A stretch of 64,000 nt of DNA. Source: Leptotrichia sp. oral taxon 223. GTDB taxonomy: Bacteria; Fusobacteriota; Fusobacteriia; Fusobacteriales; Leptotrichiaceae. The notes beneath the pieces are model-generated. The model saw only the letters and a list, made by a program, of their open reading frames with translations. It was not told the DNA's origin and did no database searches. Location of the stretch: assembly GCF_013394795.1 (NCBI RefSeq), contig NZ_JABXYU010000004.1, forward strand, positions 186,001 to 250,000, written 5' to 3'. This document shows, piece by piece, positions 49,052 to 57,903 of the stretch; the stretch's first letter is position 1; the number at the start of each line of letters is the position of its first letter. Both the position numbers and the translations under genes were made by a program.

Positions 49052-49204
49052 TCCTGAAATTTCAATATTTTAAATTTATTAAAAACTTATTTATTATATC
49101 ATTTATTATGCTTTTTGTCTATTATAAAAAAATGCCTTTGACAGAATAAAAAATTAAAAATTTAACTTTGATAATTCCATCAAATGCACTTATAAGACTT
49201 AAAA

Positions 49205-50509
49205 CTATTCTATTATTTCTAAAATCGCCCTTGGTTTTTCGACTTCTTCTGGCGTTATCACAAATGCATCCAAAATCATATTTTTGGATTCTTGAACATT
49301 TTTGTCATCATTGTAATAAATTTCCGCTATTTTTTCATTTTTTCCTGTTTTTTCTCCAACTTTTCTAAAAATATTTATTCCAACTGCATGATCAACTTTA
49401 TCTTCCTTTTTAGCACGTCCAGCACCTATAATCATTGCGGCTTTTCCAATTTCCTCTGTCTTTATTTTTTTTACATATCCTTCCTTTTCAGAAAAAACTT
49501 CCATTACAGATTTGGCTTTTGGCAATAAATCATAGTTATTGATAAGTTCTTTATTTCCGCCACTTGCTTCAATAAACTCACCTAAAATTTTCAATGCGCT
49601 TCCATTGTTTATTACTTCATCAATTTTGCTCTTAGCCTCATCAAAGTCCTTTACGTCCCCTTTTTCCTTCAAGGCAAGGCTTGCAATTGTATAAACAACT
49701 TCCTTCAAGTCATCTGCACAGTTCCCTTTCAAAAACTCAATTGCTTCAGTGATTTCATTTGCATTTCCGATTGAATATCCCAGCGGCTCATCCATATTGC
49801 TAAGCACAACCTTAACCTTTCTCTCAGCGCCTTTCCCAATCTCAATCATTCTTTCTGACAGCTTTTTAGCCTGCTCCAAATCCTTCATAAAGGCTCCATC
49901 CCCAACCTTTACATCAAGAATTATAACATCCGAATAGATTGCTAATTTTTTACTCATAATACTGCTTGCAATTAGTGGTATGCTTGGTACAGTTGCTGTT
50001 ACGTCACGTAAGGAATACAACTTTTTATCAAGAGGGACAATGTTGTCGCTGTAGCCCATAAGCCCTATTCCAGTTTTATTGGCAATTTTTACAAGTTCTT
50101 CTTTTGTAGTCGAAAATTTAAATCCTTTAATTGACTCAAATTTATCAATTGTTCCTCCAGTATGTCCAAGCCCTTTTCCAGACAGCTTCACATTCCCCAT
50201 TCCAAGTGCAGACAAAATTGGAGAAAGTACAGCAGTAACCTTGTCCCCAACTCCACCAGTACTATGCTTATCCACTAAAAACCTATTTATTTCATCAAAC
50301 TTTATAACATCACCAGAATCCCTCATCAGCATTGTAAATTTCAGCAATTCGTCCTGTGCCATATCATTGAAATAAACTGCCATAAGAAATGCTGACATCT
50401 GATAATCAGGTGCATTTCCAGCTAAATATTCATTTAATAAAAACTCCAGTTCCTTGTCAGAAAGCTTTTCGTTATCACGTTTTTTTTGGATTATATCAAC
50501 TATTCTCAT
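49205..50509 (-). CDS. pdp: Pyrimidine-nucleoside phosphorylase
   Basis: The 434-residue dimeric enzyme splits thymidine, uridine and deoxyuridine with phosphate. The thymidine/pyrimidine phosphorylase signature is present: SGKGLGHTGGTIDKFESI at about 110-127. Other sites are DKHSTGGVGDKVTAVL near 82 (phosphate loop), YSLRDVTATVPSIPLIASSIMSKKLA near 165, and DVKVGDGAFMK near 201. Family length is about 430. It fits the nucleoside-binding lipoprotein gene just upstream and deoD elsewhere, forming a nucleoside salvage set. Choice between DeoA and Pdp is made on the SGKGLGHT form and length and is not certain. Confidence 0.93.
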   Translation of the reverse strand: MRIVDIIQKKRDNEKLSDKELEFLLNEYLAGNAPDYQMSAFLMAVYFNDMAQDELLKFTMLMRDSGDVIKFDEINRFLVDKHSTGGVGDKVTAVLSPILSALGMGNVKLSGKGLGHTGGTIDKFESIKGFKFSTTKEELVKIANKTGIGLMGYSDNIVPLDKKLYSLRDVTATVPSIPLIASSIMSKKLAIYSDVIILDVKVGDGAFMKDLEQAKKLSERMIEIGKGAERKVKVVLSNMDEPLGYSIGNANEITEAIEFLKGNCADDLKEVVYTIASLALKEKGDVKDFDEAKSKIDEVINNGSALKILGEFIEASGGNKELINNYDLLPKAKSVMEVFSEKEGYVKKIKTEEIGKAAMIIGAGRAKKEDKVDHAVGINIFRKVGEKTGKNEKIAEIYYNDDKNVQESKNMILDAFVITPEEVEKPRAILEIIE

Positions 50510-50688
50510 AAAAAATCATCTCCTAAAAATTTTAAAAATAAAAAGACAAAAAGGTTGCAAAAGAATGGAATCAGCCAATTTCCACTCTTAAACAACCATC
50601 TATCACTGCATTTAGCATTCAAGTAACTTATTTCAGCAAATTTTTACACTCTAAATTTTACATTCTGAACTTTGAAAAATGCTTGTAG

Positions 50689-51729
50689 CTATAATGTAGA
50701 TTTTACTTGAATTTTTCCATCTTTAATATCCTGTTTGATTTGTTCAAGACGTTTGATGTTTTCTTCACCAATTTTATCTTTTGTAAATTCAAAGTTTGTA
50801 GTTCCTAATCCGTTTTCCTTGATTCCAAAAGTTTGTATTTTTGGTTCAAATTTTCCATCTACAACAGATTTTATAATGTCAAATACTGCGTTATCGACAT
50901 ATTTCACCATAGATGTCAAAATTATTCCTGGATATAAGTTGTCCTGGTTAGAATCTACTCCAATTCCATAAACATTTTTTTCCTTAACTGCCTGGAAAAC
51001 TCCTAGTCCGCTTGCCCCAGCGGCATGGTAAATAACATCTGCACCTTGTTGAATTAATGTTTCAGTTTTAGCTTTAGCCGATGCTTGATCATTGAATGAA
51101 TTATTCCCTCCGATATAAACAGGCAAAACTTTTATATCAGGTTTTACATATTTCGCACCTTGTTCATATCCTGCATAGAATCTCTTAATCAGTTCAGTTT
51201 CATTTGCACCCACAAATCCAATAGTTCCTGTTTTGTCCATCATTCCAGCCAATGCTCCTACCAAGAATGATCCTTCGTGTTCCTTAAACAAAATAGAGGC
51301 AACATTTGGTAAACCCTCTACAGTTTCATCAATTATCGCAAATTTTTGATCAGGGAAAGTCTTAGCGACTGCGACTAGCGAATCTTTCATGCTGTATCCA
51401 ACTGCAATAATCAAGTCAAATTCTCCAGATTCAGCAAATTGCGTCAAGGCATTTTTTGCTTCAGTCGACGGATCTTTTGGCTCGTACTCTTTAAAAGTGA
51501 TTCCCAATTCCTTCTGAGCTTTTTCTAGTCCTCTGAAAGTTGCATCATTAAACGATTTGTCACCTTTTCCACCAGTAGAATACACTACTGCGACAGCTTT
51601 CTTAGAATTTGCCGCATCTGCAGATGTTTTACCATCTTTCACTTGTTCACCAGTAGCTGGTTTATTTCCACAAGCTACAACTAACATCAGTGCAAAAATT
51701 ACACTAAAAATTGTTACAATCTTTTTCAT
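50689..51729 (-). CDS. BMP-family nucleoside-binding lipoprotein
   Basis: The 346-residue lipoprotein has a signal with lipobox VVAC (Cys20), a short Asp/Lys linker, and a PnrA/TmpC-type BMP domain: AVVYSTGGKGDKSFNDATFRGLEKAQKELG (Asp and Phe of the ligand pocket), then VGANETELIKRFYAGYEQGAKYV near 175 and YHAAGASGLGVFQAVKEKNVYGIGVDSNQ near 245. BMP proteins bind purine or pyrimidine nucleosides for ABC import. No ATPase or permease gene is adjacent, but the pyrimidine phosphorylase is directly downstream, which supports the nucleoside role. The AGGAGG site sets the start. Confidence 0.92.
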   Translation of the reverse strand: MKKIVTIFSVIFALMLVVACGNKPATGEQVKDGKTSADAANSKKAVAVVYSTGGKGDKSFNDATFRGLEKAQKELGITFKEYEPKDPSTEAKNALTQFAESGEFDLIIAVGYSMKDSLVAVAKTFPDQKFAIIDETVEGLPNVASILFKEHEGSFLVGALAGMMDKTGTIGFVGANETELIKRFYAGYEQGAKYVKPDIKVLPVYIGGNNSFNDQASAKAKTETLIQQGADVIYHAAGASGLGVFQAVKEKNVYGIGVDSNQDNLYPGIILTSMVKYVDNAVFDIIKSVVDGKFEPKIQTFGIKENGLGTTNFEFTKDKIGEENIKRLEQIKQDIKDGKIQVKSTL

Positions 51730-51829
51730 TTTCTCCTCCTAAAAAATTTTTATATTTTCTACTTTTAATTATACCCTATTTTTTTCAATTTTAAAATAGT
51801 ATTTTCATAATTTTTTTAAAATTTTTTAT

Positions 51830-51873
51830 AAAAAAATCAAACTATCAAATTCCACGTCATCCAATAGTCTGAT
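51830..51873 (-). terminator. Terminator after saccharopine-dehydrogenase-like gene
   Basis: ATCAAACTAT (51836-51845) pairs with ATAGTCTGAT (51864-51873), one G-T pair; on the minus strand a run of Ts follows the stem. Confidence 0.75.
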
Positions 51874-51956
51874 TTTTTCAAAACATTATTTTACTAAAAA
51901 TTTAATTTCTATATTGCTAAAAACGCTTTAACAGCAAATTAACCCAAATTCTTCAA

Positions 51957-53171
51957 CTAGTCAACCAACGTCGGATTGAAGTCCTCAACCCAAGGCAGTC
52001 CAAATTTATTAAGCGCATCCATAAATGGATCTGGATTCATTTCCTCCACATTGAATACTCCCGGTTTTTTCCATTCTCCAGTAAGCACCATTGCGGCTCC
52101 AATCATTGCGGGTACTCCTGTTGTGTAGGAAATCGCCTGTGAGCTGACTTCCTTGTAGCATTCCTGATGATCGCACACATTATACACATAATAAGTTTTT
52201 TCCACGCCGTCTTTTTTACCTCTGAAAATATTTCCGATATTTGTCTTACCTTTTGTTCTAGGCCCAAGTGAAGCTGGATCAGGCAATACCGCTGTTAAAA
52301 ATTGCAATGGTACAATTTGCTTTCCTTCAAATTCTATTGGCTCAATCGAAGTCATTCCAACATTTTCAAGCACTTTTAAATGAGTAAGGTAACTTTGCCC
52401 AAAAGTCATAAAGAATCTAATTCTTTTAATCCCTTTAATATTTAATGCAAGTGATTCCAATTCTTCGTGGTGCAGCAAGTACATATCTTTTTCACCAATT
52501 TGTGGGAAATTATACACCCTCTTGATTTCCATCGGCTTTGTTTCCACCCATTTTCCGTCTTCCCAGTAACTTCCATTAGCCGTAACTTCCCTAATATTAA
52601 TTTCAGGATTAAAGTTTGTTGCAAACGGGTAACCGTGATCCCCTGCATTTGCATCAAGAATGTCAATGTAATTTATTTCATCAAAATAATGCTTTTGTGC
52701 ATACGCTGAAAATACTCCAGTAACACCTGGATCAAAACCACTTCCTAAAATAGCTGTAATTCCAGCCTTTTCAAATTTTTCCTTATAAGCCCATTGCCAT
52801 TTGTACTCAAATTTCGCTGTGTCCAAAGGTTCATAATTCGCTGTATCCAAATAATCAGTCTTAGTTTCTAAACAAGCATCCATAATTGTCAAGTCTTGAT
52901 ATGGTAAAGCCACATTTATCACAATATCAGGCTTGTATTCATTAATCAACGCCACCAGTTCAGGCACATTATTAGCATCAACCTGTGCAGTCTGAATCTC
53001 AATTCTTCCAGCATACTTGCTTTTTTCAATTCTTTCCCTGATTTCATCACATTTTACTTTTCTACGGCTGGCTATCATAATTGAACTAAATACTTCTGAA
53101 TTTTGTGCACATTTATGGCAGACTACATTTGACACTCCTCCAGCTCCGATTACTAACGCTTTTTTTCCCAT
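51957..53171 (-). CDS. Saccharopine dehydrogenase family / carboxynorspermidine synthase
   Basis: The 404-residue NAD(P)-dependent enzyme starts with the Rossmann motif KKALVIGAGGVSNVVCHKCAQN. Further family segments are IVINVALPYQDLTIMDACLETKTDYLDTANYE near 95, GSGFDPGVTGVFSAYAQKHYF near 140 and a C-terminal GVPAMIGAAMVLTGEWKKPGVFNVEEM. The pattern and length match carboxynorspermidine synthase (Lys1-type), which reductively joins aspartate semialdehyde to a diamine in polyamine synthesis. The decarboxylase partner (nspC) is not in the window. Saccharopine dehydrogenase proper is the alternative. The start has GAGGA. Confidence 0.88.
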   Translation of the reverse strand: MGKKALVIGAGGVSNVVCHKCAQNSEVFSSIMIASRRKVKCDEIRERIEKSKYAGRIEIQTAQVDANNVPELVALINEYKPDIVINVALPYQDLTIMDACLETKTDYLDTANYEPLDTAKFEYKWQWAYKEKFEKAGITAILGSGFDPGVTGVFSAYAQKHYFDEINYIDILDANAGDHGYPFATNFNPEINIREVTANGSYWEDGKWVETKPMEIKRVYNFPQIGEKDMYLLHHEELESLALNIKGIKRIRFFMTFGQSYLTHLKVLENVGMTSIEPIEFEGKQIVPLQFLTAVLPDPASLGPRTKGKTNIGNIFRGKKDGVEKTYYVYNVCDHQECYKEVSSQAISYTTGVPAMIGAAMVLTGEWKKPGVFNVEEMNPDPFMDALNKFGLPWVEDFNPTLVD

Positions 53172-53727
53172 TAATTTTCCTCCTCAATATAAACTTATTC
53201 TCATAAATATTATTTCAAAACTTTCCTAACCAGTTATTTCCAATAATATTCCTCCGTTTTTCTTTGCCCATATTATACTGTAAAATTTTTATTCTGTAAA
53301 TTACTTTTTTTTACTTTTTTACAATCTCATAATATTAAAAAAATTATTTTATTTAAAATTTTTAGGTATTAATGTATCAATAATTATAAAAATTAATCTC
53401 AAATTAACCTTTATATAAGCAAAAAAAAAAAATGGGTGGTATACTTATAAAAGTATTATATCACATTAAATTTATAATTATTTATTTTCTAATATTTTAT
53501 ATAAATAAAACACCGATATTTAATTCAAATACTCAATAATTATCTGTTCAAAATTCTTTGTTGAAAAAGTAAAAATTAAGAATTTGCTCATTATTTATCA
53601 AGTTTTGATTATATGAATACACTTAGAAAAAATAATTTGTACATTTTTAATTTCAATAACATTTTTTGAAGAAGGGAGGTAAAACAAAACTTTTCGAAAT
53701 ATAGTTTAAGTTTTGAAATAGATTATT
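53172..53727. other. Large intergenic gap before envelope-protein island
   Basis: A 556-base AT-rich gap between divergent genes. It has a perfect hairpin ATACTT-ataa-AAGTAT at 53441-53456 after an A-run, and an orphan strong ribosome-binding word GGGAGGT near 53675 with no start codon close by. No gene, RNA or repeat is supported. Confidence 0.4.
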
Positions 53728-53997
53728 ATGACTAAAAAAATTTTAATTGCAATAATAGCGTTGATTATTGGAATAGGAGCTGGATTGCTGTATAGTCGTT
53801 ATCAACGTTATTTGTCCAAATCTCAAGTACATACAATAACTTACCCAACATCTGAAGAAGATTGTGACAAAACAATAAATAGTTATCGGCAACAAATTAT
53901 GAGAGCCTATGATTCAGAAGATGAAGCTGAATACAAGAGACTTAACGATGAAGCCGAAAAAATAACAAACCATTGTTTGAATTTAATTAGTAACTAA
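53728..53997 (+). CDS. Small membrane-anchored hypothetical protein
   Basis: No family recognised. The 89-residue protein has one N-terminal membrane segment (ILIAIIALIIGIGAGLLY, 5-22) and a soluble, acidic, probably helical part with two Cys (EEDCDKTINSYRQQ and KITNHCLNLISN) that could pair in the periplasm. It begins a three-gene plus-strand island. There is no good ribosome site directly before the ATG; a strong one lies about 50 bases upstream without a start, so the 5' end may be mis-set or the region rearranged. Confidence 0.6.
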   Translation: MTKKILIAIIALIIGIGAGLLYSRYQRYLSKSQVHTITYPTSEEDCDKTINSYRQQIMRAYDSEDEAEYKRLNDEAEKITNHCLNLISN

Positions 53998-54025
53998 ACA
54001 ATAAAAATTTTAGGAGGAAAAAATT

Positions 54026-54805
54026 ATGCAAGAAAAAGAAATTTTTAGATTTGAAAAAAGTGGAATGAAATCAAAAGGTGCTTGGACATTTGTTGGATTT
54101 GGAACAATAGCATTATTTGGAGGAGGAATTTATTCTTTTATCGGTATATTAATGCTCGCTTATGGAATTTATTTATTAACCAAAAAAAGTAAAGTAATTG
54201 TTTATACAACAGGATTTGTTATTTCGGAAGGAAAAGATTTGAAAAATATTTCTTTTGATAGAGTTTTAGGAATTAAAGGCGAATTAGGGCAAAAAGTAAA
54301 AATTTTATATTTGAAAAAACCATTTTCAGCATACAATGAAAATGAATTAAATAATATTTCAAATAATTTGAATACTTTATCAGAATCAATTATTTTTGAT
54401 GACGAATTATTGGAAAAAGATTTCATTAACGTATTTAACATTATAAAAGAACAATTTAAAAATTATGTATTTGAACATTACAACAATGATTTAGAAAAAA
54501 TTATTACTTCTCCATATTTATTTGAACAAATCAGCAATGATAAATTAAATTTCACAAGAACTAAGTTTTGGGGTGGATTAGCTGATGAAATTATACAGTT
54601 ACAATATGGAGATGCTATTAATGTAACTACAAGAAAAAAAGCCTATGTGACTAATGGTAGAGGTGATATAAGACAGGCAGGACAAAGTTTTGAACCACAG
54701 TGGCAATTTGCTTCAACATCAACAAAATGCGATACAATTAATCTTATTAATGCTACAATTATTCAAGAAATATTGTCTAAAAAATATAATATAAAATTTA
54801 TTTAA
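54026..54805 (+). CDS. Hypothetical two-helix membrane protein
   Basis: No family recognised. The 259-residue product has two closely spaced hydrophobic segments (about 18-33 and 37-50), then a PH-like beta region (VIVYTTGFVISEGKDLKNISFDRVLGIKGE) and a mixed C-terminal domain with the run NVTTRKKAYVTNGRGDIRQAGQ. The arrangement, two helices then a small beta domain, is like bacterial PH or YcxB-type inner membrane proteins, but I would not assign it. A strong TAGGAGG site precedes it. It is the middle gene of an island with 28- and 11-base spacings, so the three genes are likely one operon. Confidence 0.65.
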   Translation: MQEKEIFRFEKSGMKSKGAWTFVGFGTIALFGGGIYSFIGILMLAYGIYLLTKKSKVIVYTTGFVISEGKDLKNISFDRVLGIKGELGQKVKILYLKKPFSAYNENELNNISNNLNTLSESIIFDDELLEKDFINVFNIIKEQFKNYVFEHYNNDLEKIITSPYLFEQISNDKLNFTRTKFWGGLADEIIQLQYGDAINVTTRKKAYVTNGRGDIRQAGQSFEPQWQFASTSTKCDTINLINATIIQEILSKKYNIKFI

Positions 54806-54816
54806 GGGAGATTTTT

Positions 54817-55578
54817 ATGAAAACAATATTTTTTATATTTACAGTTTTATTAATACTGACAGGTTGCGGTACTCAATCCGAAACACAAAACGAAAAAAAA
54901 TCTCTAGGATTGTCTGAAAATGAATTATCAGAATATACTAACAGATTAAGAAATTTTCTAAAAACTAATAAAGATCAAGTTAATCAACAAGATTTACTAA
55001 ATGAAGATGGAACACCAAAAATAACTTGCTCTCAAAAAGATGTTTTATTAGAAGCATTACTGACTTCACCCGATGCAGTAACGAATGGTAATTCTATACC
55101 ACTTATAGCAGGGATGCTATATGCACAGCAATTAAAGATTATTAATGAAGCTGCTTGTTATAATTCTGACGGAACTATTACTGCACCTAAAAAAGAAACA
55201 GATACAACAGAACAAGCAACTTCAAATCCTTCTGAATACGAAAATCAAAATACCTCTGAAAATTCTGATTCAACTTTATCAACAAATAAAAATACAAATG
55301 ATTTAGATTTAGAAGATTTAAATAATTTAAAACATGAAGTTATGGATAATGGAAATGAATCTGCATTTAATAAATATAGTAAATATCAATTGAAAATTTT
55401 ACGAAATATGATGTTTGCAGAAAGAGGGTTTGCGTTTAAAAAAGGTGGAGAAATGAGAACATATTTTGAAAACAAGTCTTGGTACTCACCAACAATTGAA
55501 GATCAATCAGAAATTCAATTAAACGACTATGATAAAGAATTCGTACTTAAACTAAAGAAATATGAGGGAATTGACTAA
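54817..55578 (+). CDS. Lipoprotein with C-terminal YARHG domain
   Basis: The 253-residue protein has a lipobox LTGC (Cys17) after a hydrophobic signal, a long low-complexity Thr/Asn/Ser/Glu-rich middle (about 125-180), and at 195-253 a YARHG-type domain: KYQLKILRNMMFAERGFAFKKG, then YFENKSWYSPT and LNDYDKEFVLKLKKYE. The classic YARHG core reads AERGFAF here. The domain is extracellular or periplasmic and of unknown role, common in secreted proteins and near peptidases. It closes the island, followed by a terminator. The AAGGGAG site fixes the start. Confidence 0.8.
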   Translation: MKTIFFIFTVLLILTGCGTQSETQNEKKSLGLSENELSEYTNRLRNFLKTNKDQVNQQDLLNEDGTPKITCSQKDVLLEALLTSPDAVTNGNSIPLIAGMLYAQQLKIINEAACYNSDGTITAPKKETDTTEQATSNPSEYENQNTSENSDSTLSTNKNTNDLDLEDLNNLKHEVMDNGNESAFNKYSKYQLKILRNMMFAERGFAFKKGGEMRTYFENKSWYSPTIEDQSEIQLNDYDKEFVLKLKKYEGID

Positions 55579-55585
55579 ATTTAAG

Positions 55586-55631
55586 AAATACTCAGGCAAT
55601 AAATCACATCACTGTTTGAGTATTTTTTATT
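55586..55631 (+). terminator. Terminator after YARHG lipoprotein
   Basis: AAATACTCA (55586-55594) pairs with TGAGTATTT (55617-55625), followed by more Ts. Confidence 0.7.
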
Positions 55632-55881
55632 TAAATTTTCTTAATATTATTATTCAAAAACTCTTTATTTCCAATACTCCCACCCTTTTTTCAAATTTTA
55701 ACAATTATACATTTACGTATATGTTGACTTTTGGCATAAAGGATTTTTTATTTAATTGATTTTAATTTTTATATAATTTTAGCACCATAAAATCAGGCTT
55801 CATAAAATAGAAAATAAATATTTCGTATACTATTTGTATACTACTAGAAAATAATTACAGCAATTTATTTAAATGGGAAGC
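55632..55881. other. Spacer between lipoprotein island and prophage
   Basis: About 250 AT-rich bases between two terminators. I see no gene, and no clear attachment-site repeat. Confidence 0.3.
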
Positions 55882-55915
55882 AAAAAAAACAGGGTAGCTA
55901 TTAATTTGGCTACCC
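55882..55915 (-). terminator. Terminator of prophage late operon
   Basis: GGGTAGC (55892-55898) pairs with GCTACCC (55909-55915); on the minus strand eight Ts follow (55882-55889). Confidence 0.85.
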
Positions 55916-55921
55916 AAAAAT

Positions 55922-56245
55922 TTATAAAAATAATTTCACAAGTTTTTTCTTGTTTTCCTTTATAGTTTCATCGCTTTCCTCAAACACTCCGAATCTGTCG
56001 AATCCAACAGTTATCATTAAAGCAATAAAATTTGTACCTATCAGAAGTATTAAATCTTCTGTCTTCGACTTCTCCTCTATGGAATCAAATATTTCTTTGT
56101 TGCTTTCGTTTTTCAGCTTGCTCCGCAATAGGTTTAAATTCTGCCTTCTTTGATAACCTCTTAATTTCAGTGTGATTACGGAATTTAGAAATATCAGTGC
56201 AAACATTATGATTACAAATTTCCTACTTCTGTGATATATTTTCAT
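55922..56245 (-). CDS. Phage membrane protein, possible second holin or spanin-like
   Basis: The 107-residue protein has two hydrophobic segments (FVIIMFALIFLNSVITL near 10 and LILLIGTNFIALMITVGF near 65) joined by a charged loop (KLKNESNKEIFDSIEEKSKTED). It overlaps the holin gene by 23 bases, so translation is coupled. I start at ATG 56245, with AGAGGG nine bases upstream; earlier ATGs at 56254 and 56269 lie on or before that site. Its place after the holin suggests a lysis role (anti-holin or spanin), but no motif proves it. It is the last gene before a strong terminator. Confidence 0.6.
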   Translation of the reverse strand: MKIYHRSRKFVIIMFALIFLNSVITLKLRGYQRRQNLNLLRSKLKNESNKEIFDSIEEKSKTEDLILLIGTNFIALMITVGFDRFGVFEESDETIKENKKKLVKLFL

Positions 56246-56594
56246 CTTTATCATCCCTCTTCTTGACAAAACCGAGCTTTTCCAGCAGAAGTTCCAAAAA
56301 TCCTGTGCTTATGCCATATCTTTTTTTGTTTATCGTCTCAATAATTGCTTCTCCAAAAAAACCAAATAACGGACTAAAGGGATATAAATATCCCGCTTTA
56401 AAATGCCCGATAACTTTATTTAAAGATAGTGTAATTGACATAGTCATTCCTGCTACAACAAATCTTTTTAAATACGGTTTTACAGGTTTATTGTCCACAA
56501 TTTTTTGTGCCACTACTCCAAATAGCACACCACTAAAAAATAGTATCAGGAAAAGTCCGTGATTGTCTATTATTACTTTTAAATCCTCTATCAT
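56223..56594 (-). CDS. Phage holin candidate
   Basis: The 123-residue protein has about three hydrophobic stretches (LFLILFFSGVLFGVVAQ, RFVVAGMTMSITLSLN, LFGFFGEAIIET) and a charged C-terminal tail (KKRDDKDENISQK), the general layout of LydA-type and other small phage holins. Holins make the pores that let endolysin reach peptidoglycan at the end of infection. It lies four genes after two cell-wall enzyme genes in the same late operon. Family membership is by layout only. Confidence 0.65.
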   Translation of the reverse strand: MIEDLKVIIDNHGLFLILFFSGVLFGVVAQKIVDNKPVKPYLKRFVVAGMTMSITLSLNKVIGHFKAGYLYPFSPLFGFFGEAIIETINKKRYGISTGFLELLLEKLGFVKKRDDKDENISQK

Positions 56595-56606
56595 TAATTA
56601 TGCTCC

Positions 56607-56924
56607 TTATATCCCTATTGCTGTTTTTTCTTCCCCAAGTATTTTGTGTATTATTTCATCCACATTTACAGTTTTTTCAAGTGCTTCAGCACCTTTTAGT
56701 AATAAATCTTCGGTAAATTTCTCAATGTCATCAGGGATATATGGATTGTTTATATCCTGTGCCTTTTTTACAAAGTCCTTAAACTTTCCAAAAAAGTTGT
56801 TTTTAACAGCTTCCAGTTTTTCTATTCCTTTTTTAGCCCCAAAGATTATTTCCTTTTCTAAAACTTCTTTTCTTGTAAAATCTACCAGCATTCCTATTAA
56901 AATTACTTGTAATTGTTTATCCAT
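56607..56924 (-). CDS. Phage hypothetical protein
   Basis: The 105-residue protein has no recognised domain. It is mostly helical and charged, without a signal or membrane segment (MDKQLQVILIGMLVDFTRKEV, then FGKFKDFVKKAQDINNPYIP). It sits between holin and endolysin genes, with 12- and 16-base gaps, so it is part of the lysis block by position. A good GGAGA site is present. Function unknown. Confidence 0.6.
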   Translation of the reverse strand: MDKQLQVILIGMLVDFTRKEVLEKEIIFGAKKGIEKLEAVKNNFFGKFKDFVKKAQDINNPYIPDDIEKFTEDLLLKGAEALEKTVNVDEIIHKILGEEKTAIGI

Positions 56925-56940
56925 TTTTATCGTCTCCTTT

Positions 56941-57366
56941 TTATCTTATTTCAATGTGCGGATAATCTTTAAATTTTTTCCAGTCTCCGCCCCATTCGAT
57001 ATTTATTTCCATTTTCTCTGCAACAGCTTTTAAATGATCTGCAACTTCCCGGTATTTCTTCTCGTTATCCCAATCAATTTTTCCCGGAATTGTCGGATCA
57101 TAAATTGCAAAATCAACCGCATGTCCGTAACCGTCACTCTTAGCTTGATGATTTGACTTAGCTCTATAACCATCACAGTTTGTTACAATTTTTCCAGGTT
57201 TTGTCCTTCCTTGCCTATACAGCTCCCTCTGATATTCCGCGGTTCTCAATCCTTGAACTAGCATAAAGTCATGAGGGCTATCCACTATCGCTCTTTTGAA
57301 CAGTTCTGAAAGCTTGGGATGTACTCCTTCCAATCTGCTTAAACTTAGTTTACTTAATACATACAT
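56941..57366 (-). CDS. Endolysin, M15 family peptidase
   Basis: The 141-residue enzyme matches phage L-alanyl-D-glutamate or VanY-type peptidases that cut peptidoglycan cross-bridges. The zinc motif SxHxxGxAxDF appears as SNHQAKSDGYGHAVDFAIYD near 70-88, with MLVQGLRTAEYQRELYRQGR before it and the last ligand in YPHIEIR at the end. Length is typical of a single-domain phage endolysin without a binding domain. It starts one base before the next gene's end, in tight order with the other lysis genes. Confidence 0.88.
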   Translation of the reverse strand: MYVLSKLSLSRLEGVHPKLSELFKRAIVDSPHDFMLVQGLRTAEYQRELYRQGRTKPGKIVTNCDGYRAKSNHQAKSDGYGHAVDFAIYDPTIPGKIDWDNEKKYREVADHLKAVAEKMEINIEWGGDWKKFKDYPHIEIR

Positions 57367-57852
57367 TTAAATCACTTCCTTTTCTTTTATTAATTCCATA
57401 TCTTTTAAATACTTAAATAATTTTGAGGGATTGAACTGATAGCCAACCCTGTCTTTTAGAGATTTGCATTTATAAGTCAATGTAAATTGCAGGGCATAAT
57501 CTATCGCATTTAAACAAAATTCACTGCAAAAATATTTGTCAGCATCTTGTACCTTGTCAGCATAGAAAAATTGCCCTAATATTCCAAGATAATCATAACC
57601 TTTACCTTGTGCTGTTTTAAAAAATTCTATGACATCTTTAGCTTCTACGTTGTTGGGCAGCTCATAAATATCCATGTTTTTTTGATATTCAAATTTTCTT
57701 GTTCTAACTCCACCAGGATTAGATAAGAACACCTGTCCGTCATAGATAAATTCAGTGTGTGAATATTTACCTAGTGTCCATAGTGCTATCAAATGCCCTA
57801 TCAGTCTCTTGGGCTTATGGAAACTGATATAAAGTTTGTTTTTTTCAAGCAT
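57367..57852 (-). CDS. Permuted papain-like (YiiX/C92-type) phage cell-wall enzyme
   Basis: The 161-residue protein resembles YiiX/YaeF-type permuted NlpC/P60 enzymes: His comes first in LGKYSHTEFIYDG (near 30) and the Cys later in KYFCSEFCLNAIDYAL (near 108), the reverse of the usual order. Between them lies GKGYDYLGILGQFF, a YDxxGxxG motif. Such enzymes hydrolyse amide bonds in peptidoglycan or lipids; phage versions occur in lysis or tail modules. It is directly upstream of the M15 endolysin, one base apart. Which one is the main lysin is unclear. Confidence 0.75.
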   Translation of the reverse strand: MLEKNKLYISFHKPKRLIGHLIALWTLGKYSHTEFIYDGQVFLSNPGGVRTRKFEYQKNMDIYELPNNVEAKDVIEFFKTAQGKGYDYLGILGQFFYADKVQDADKYFCSEFCLNAIDYALQFTLTYKCKSLKDRVGYQFNPSKLFKYLKDMELIKEKEVI

Positions 57853-57903
57853 AAATACCTCCTTTATTCGTGTGATTAATCGTGCGACTTTCTCATGATT
57901 AAT

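Noticed and set aside
55579-55921. Phage attachment site at the prophage edge
   Set aside because: No tRNA gene or obvious direct repeat is present, and the other prophage end is outside the window.
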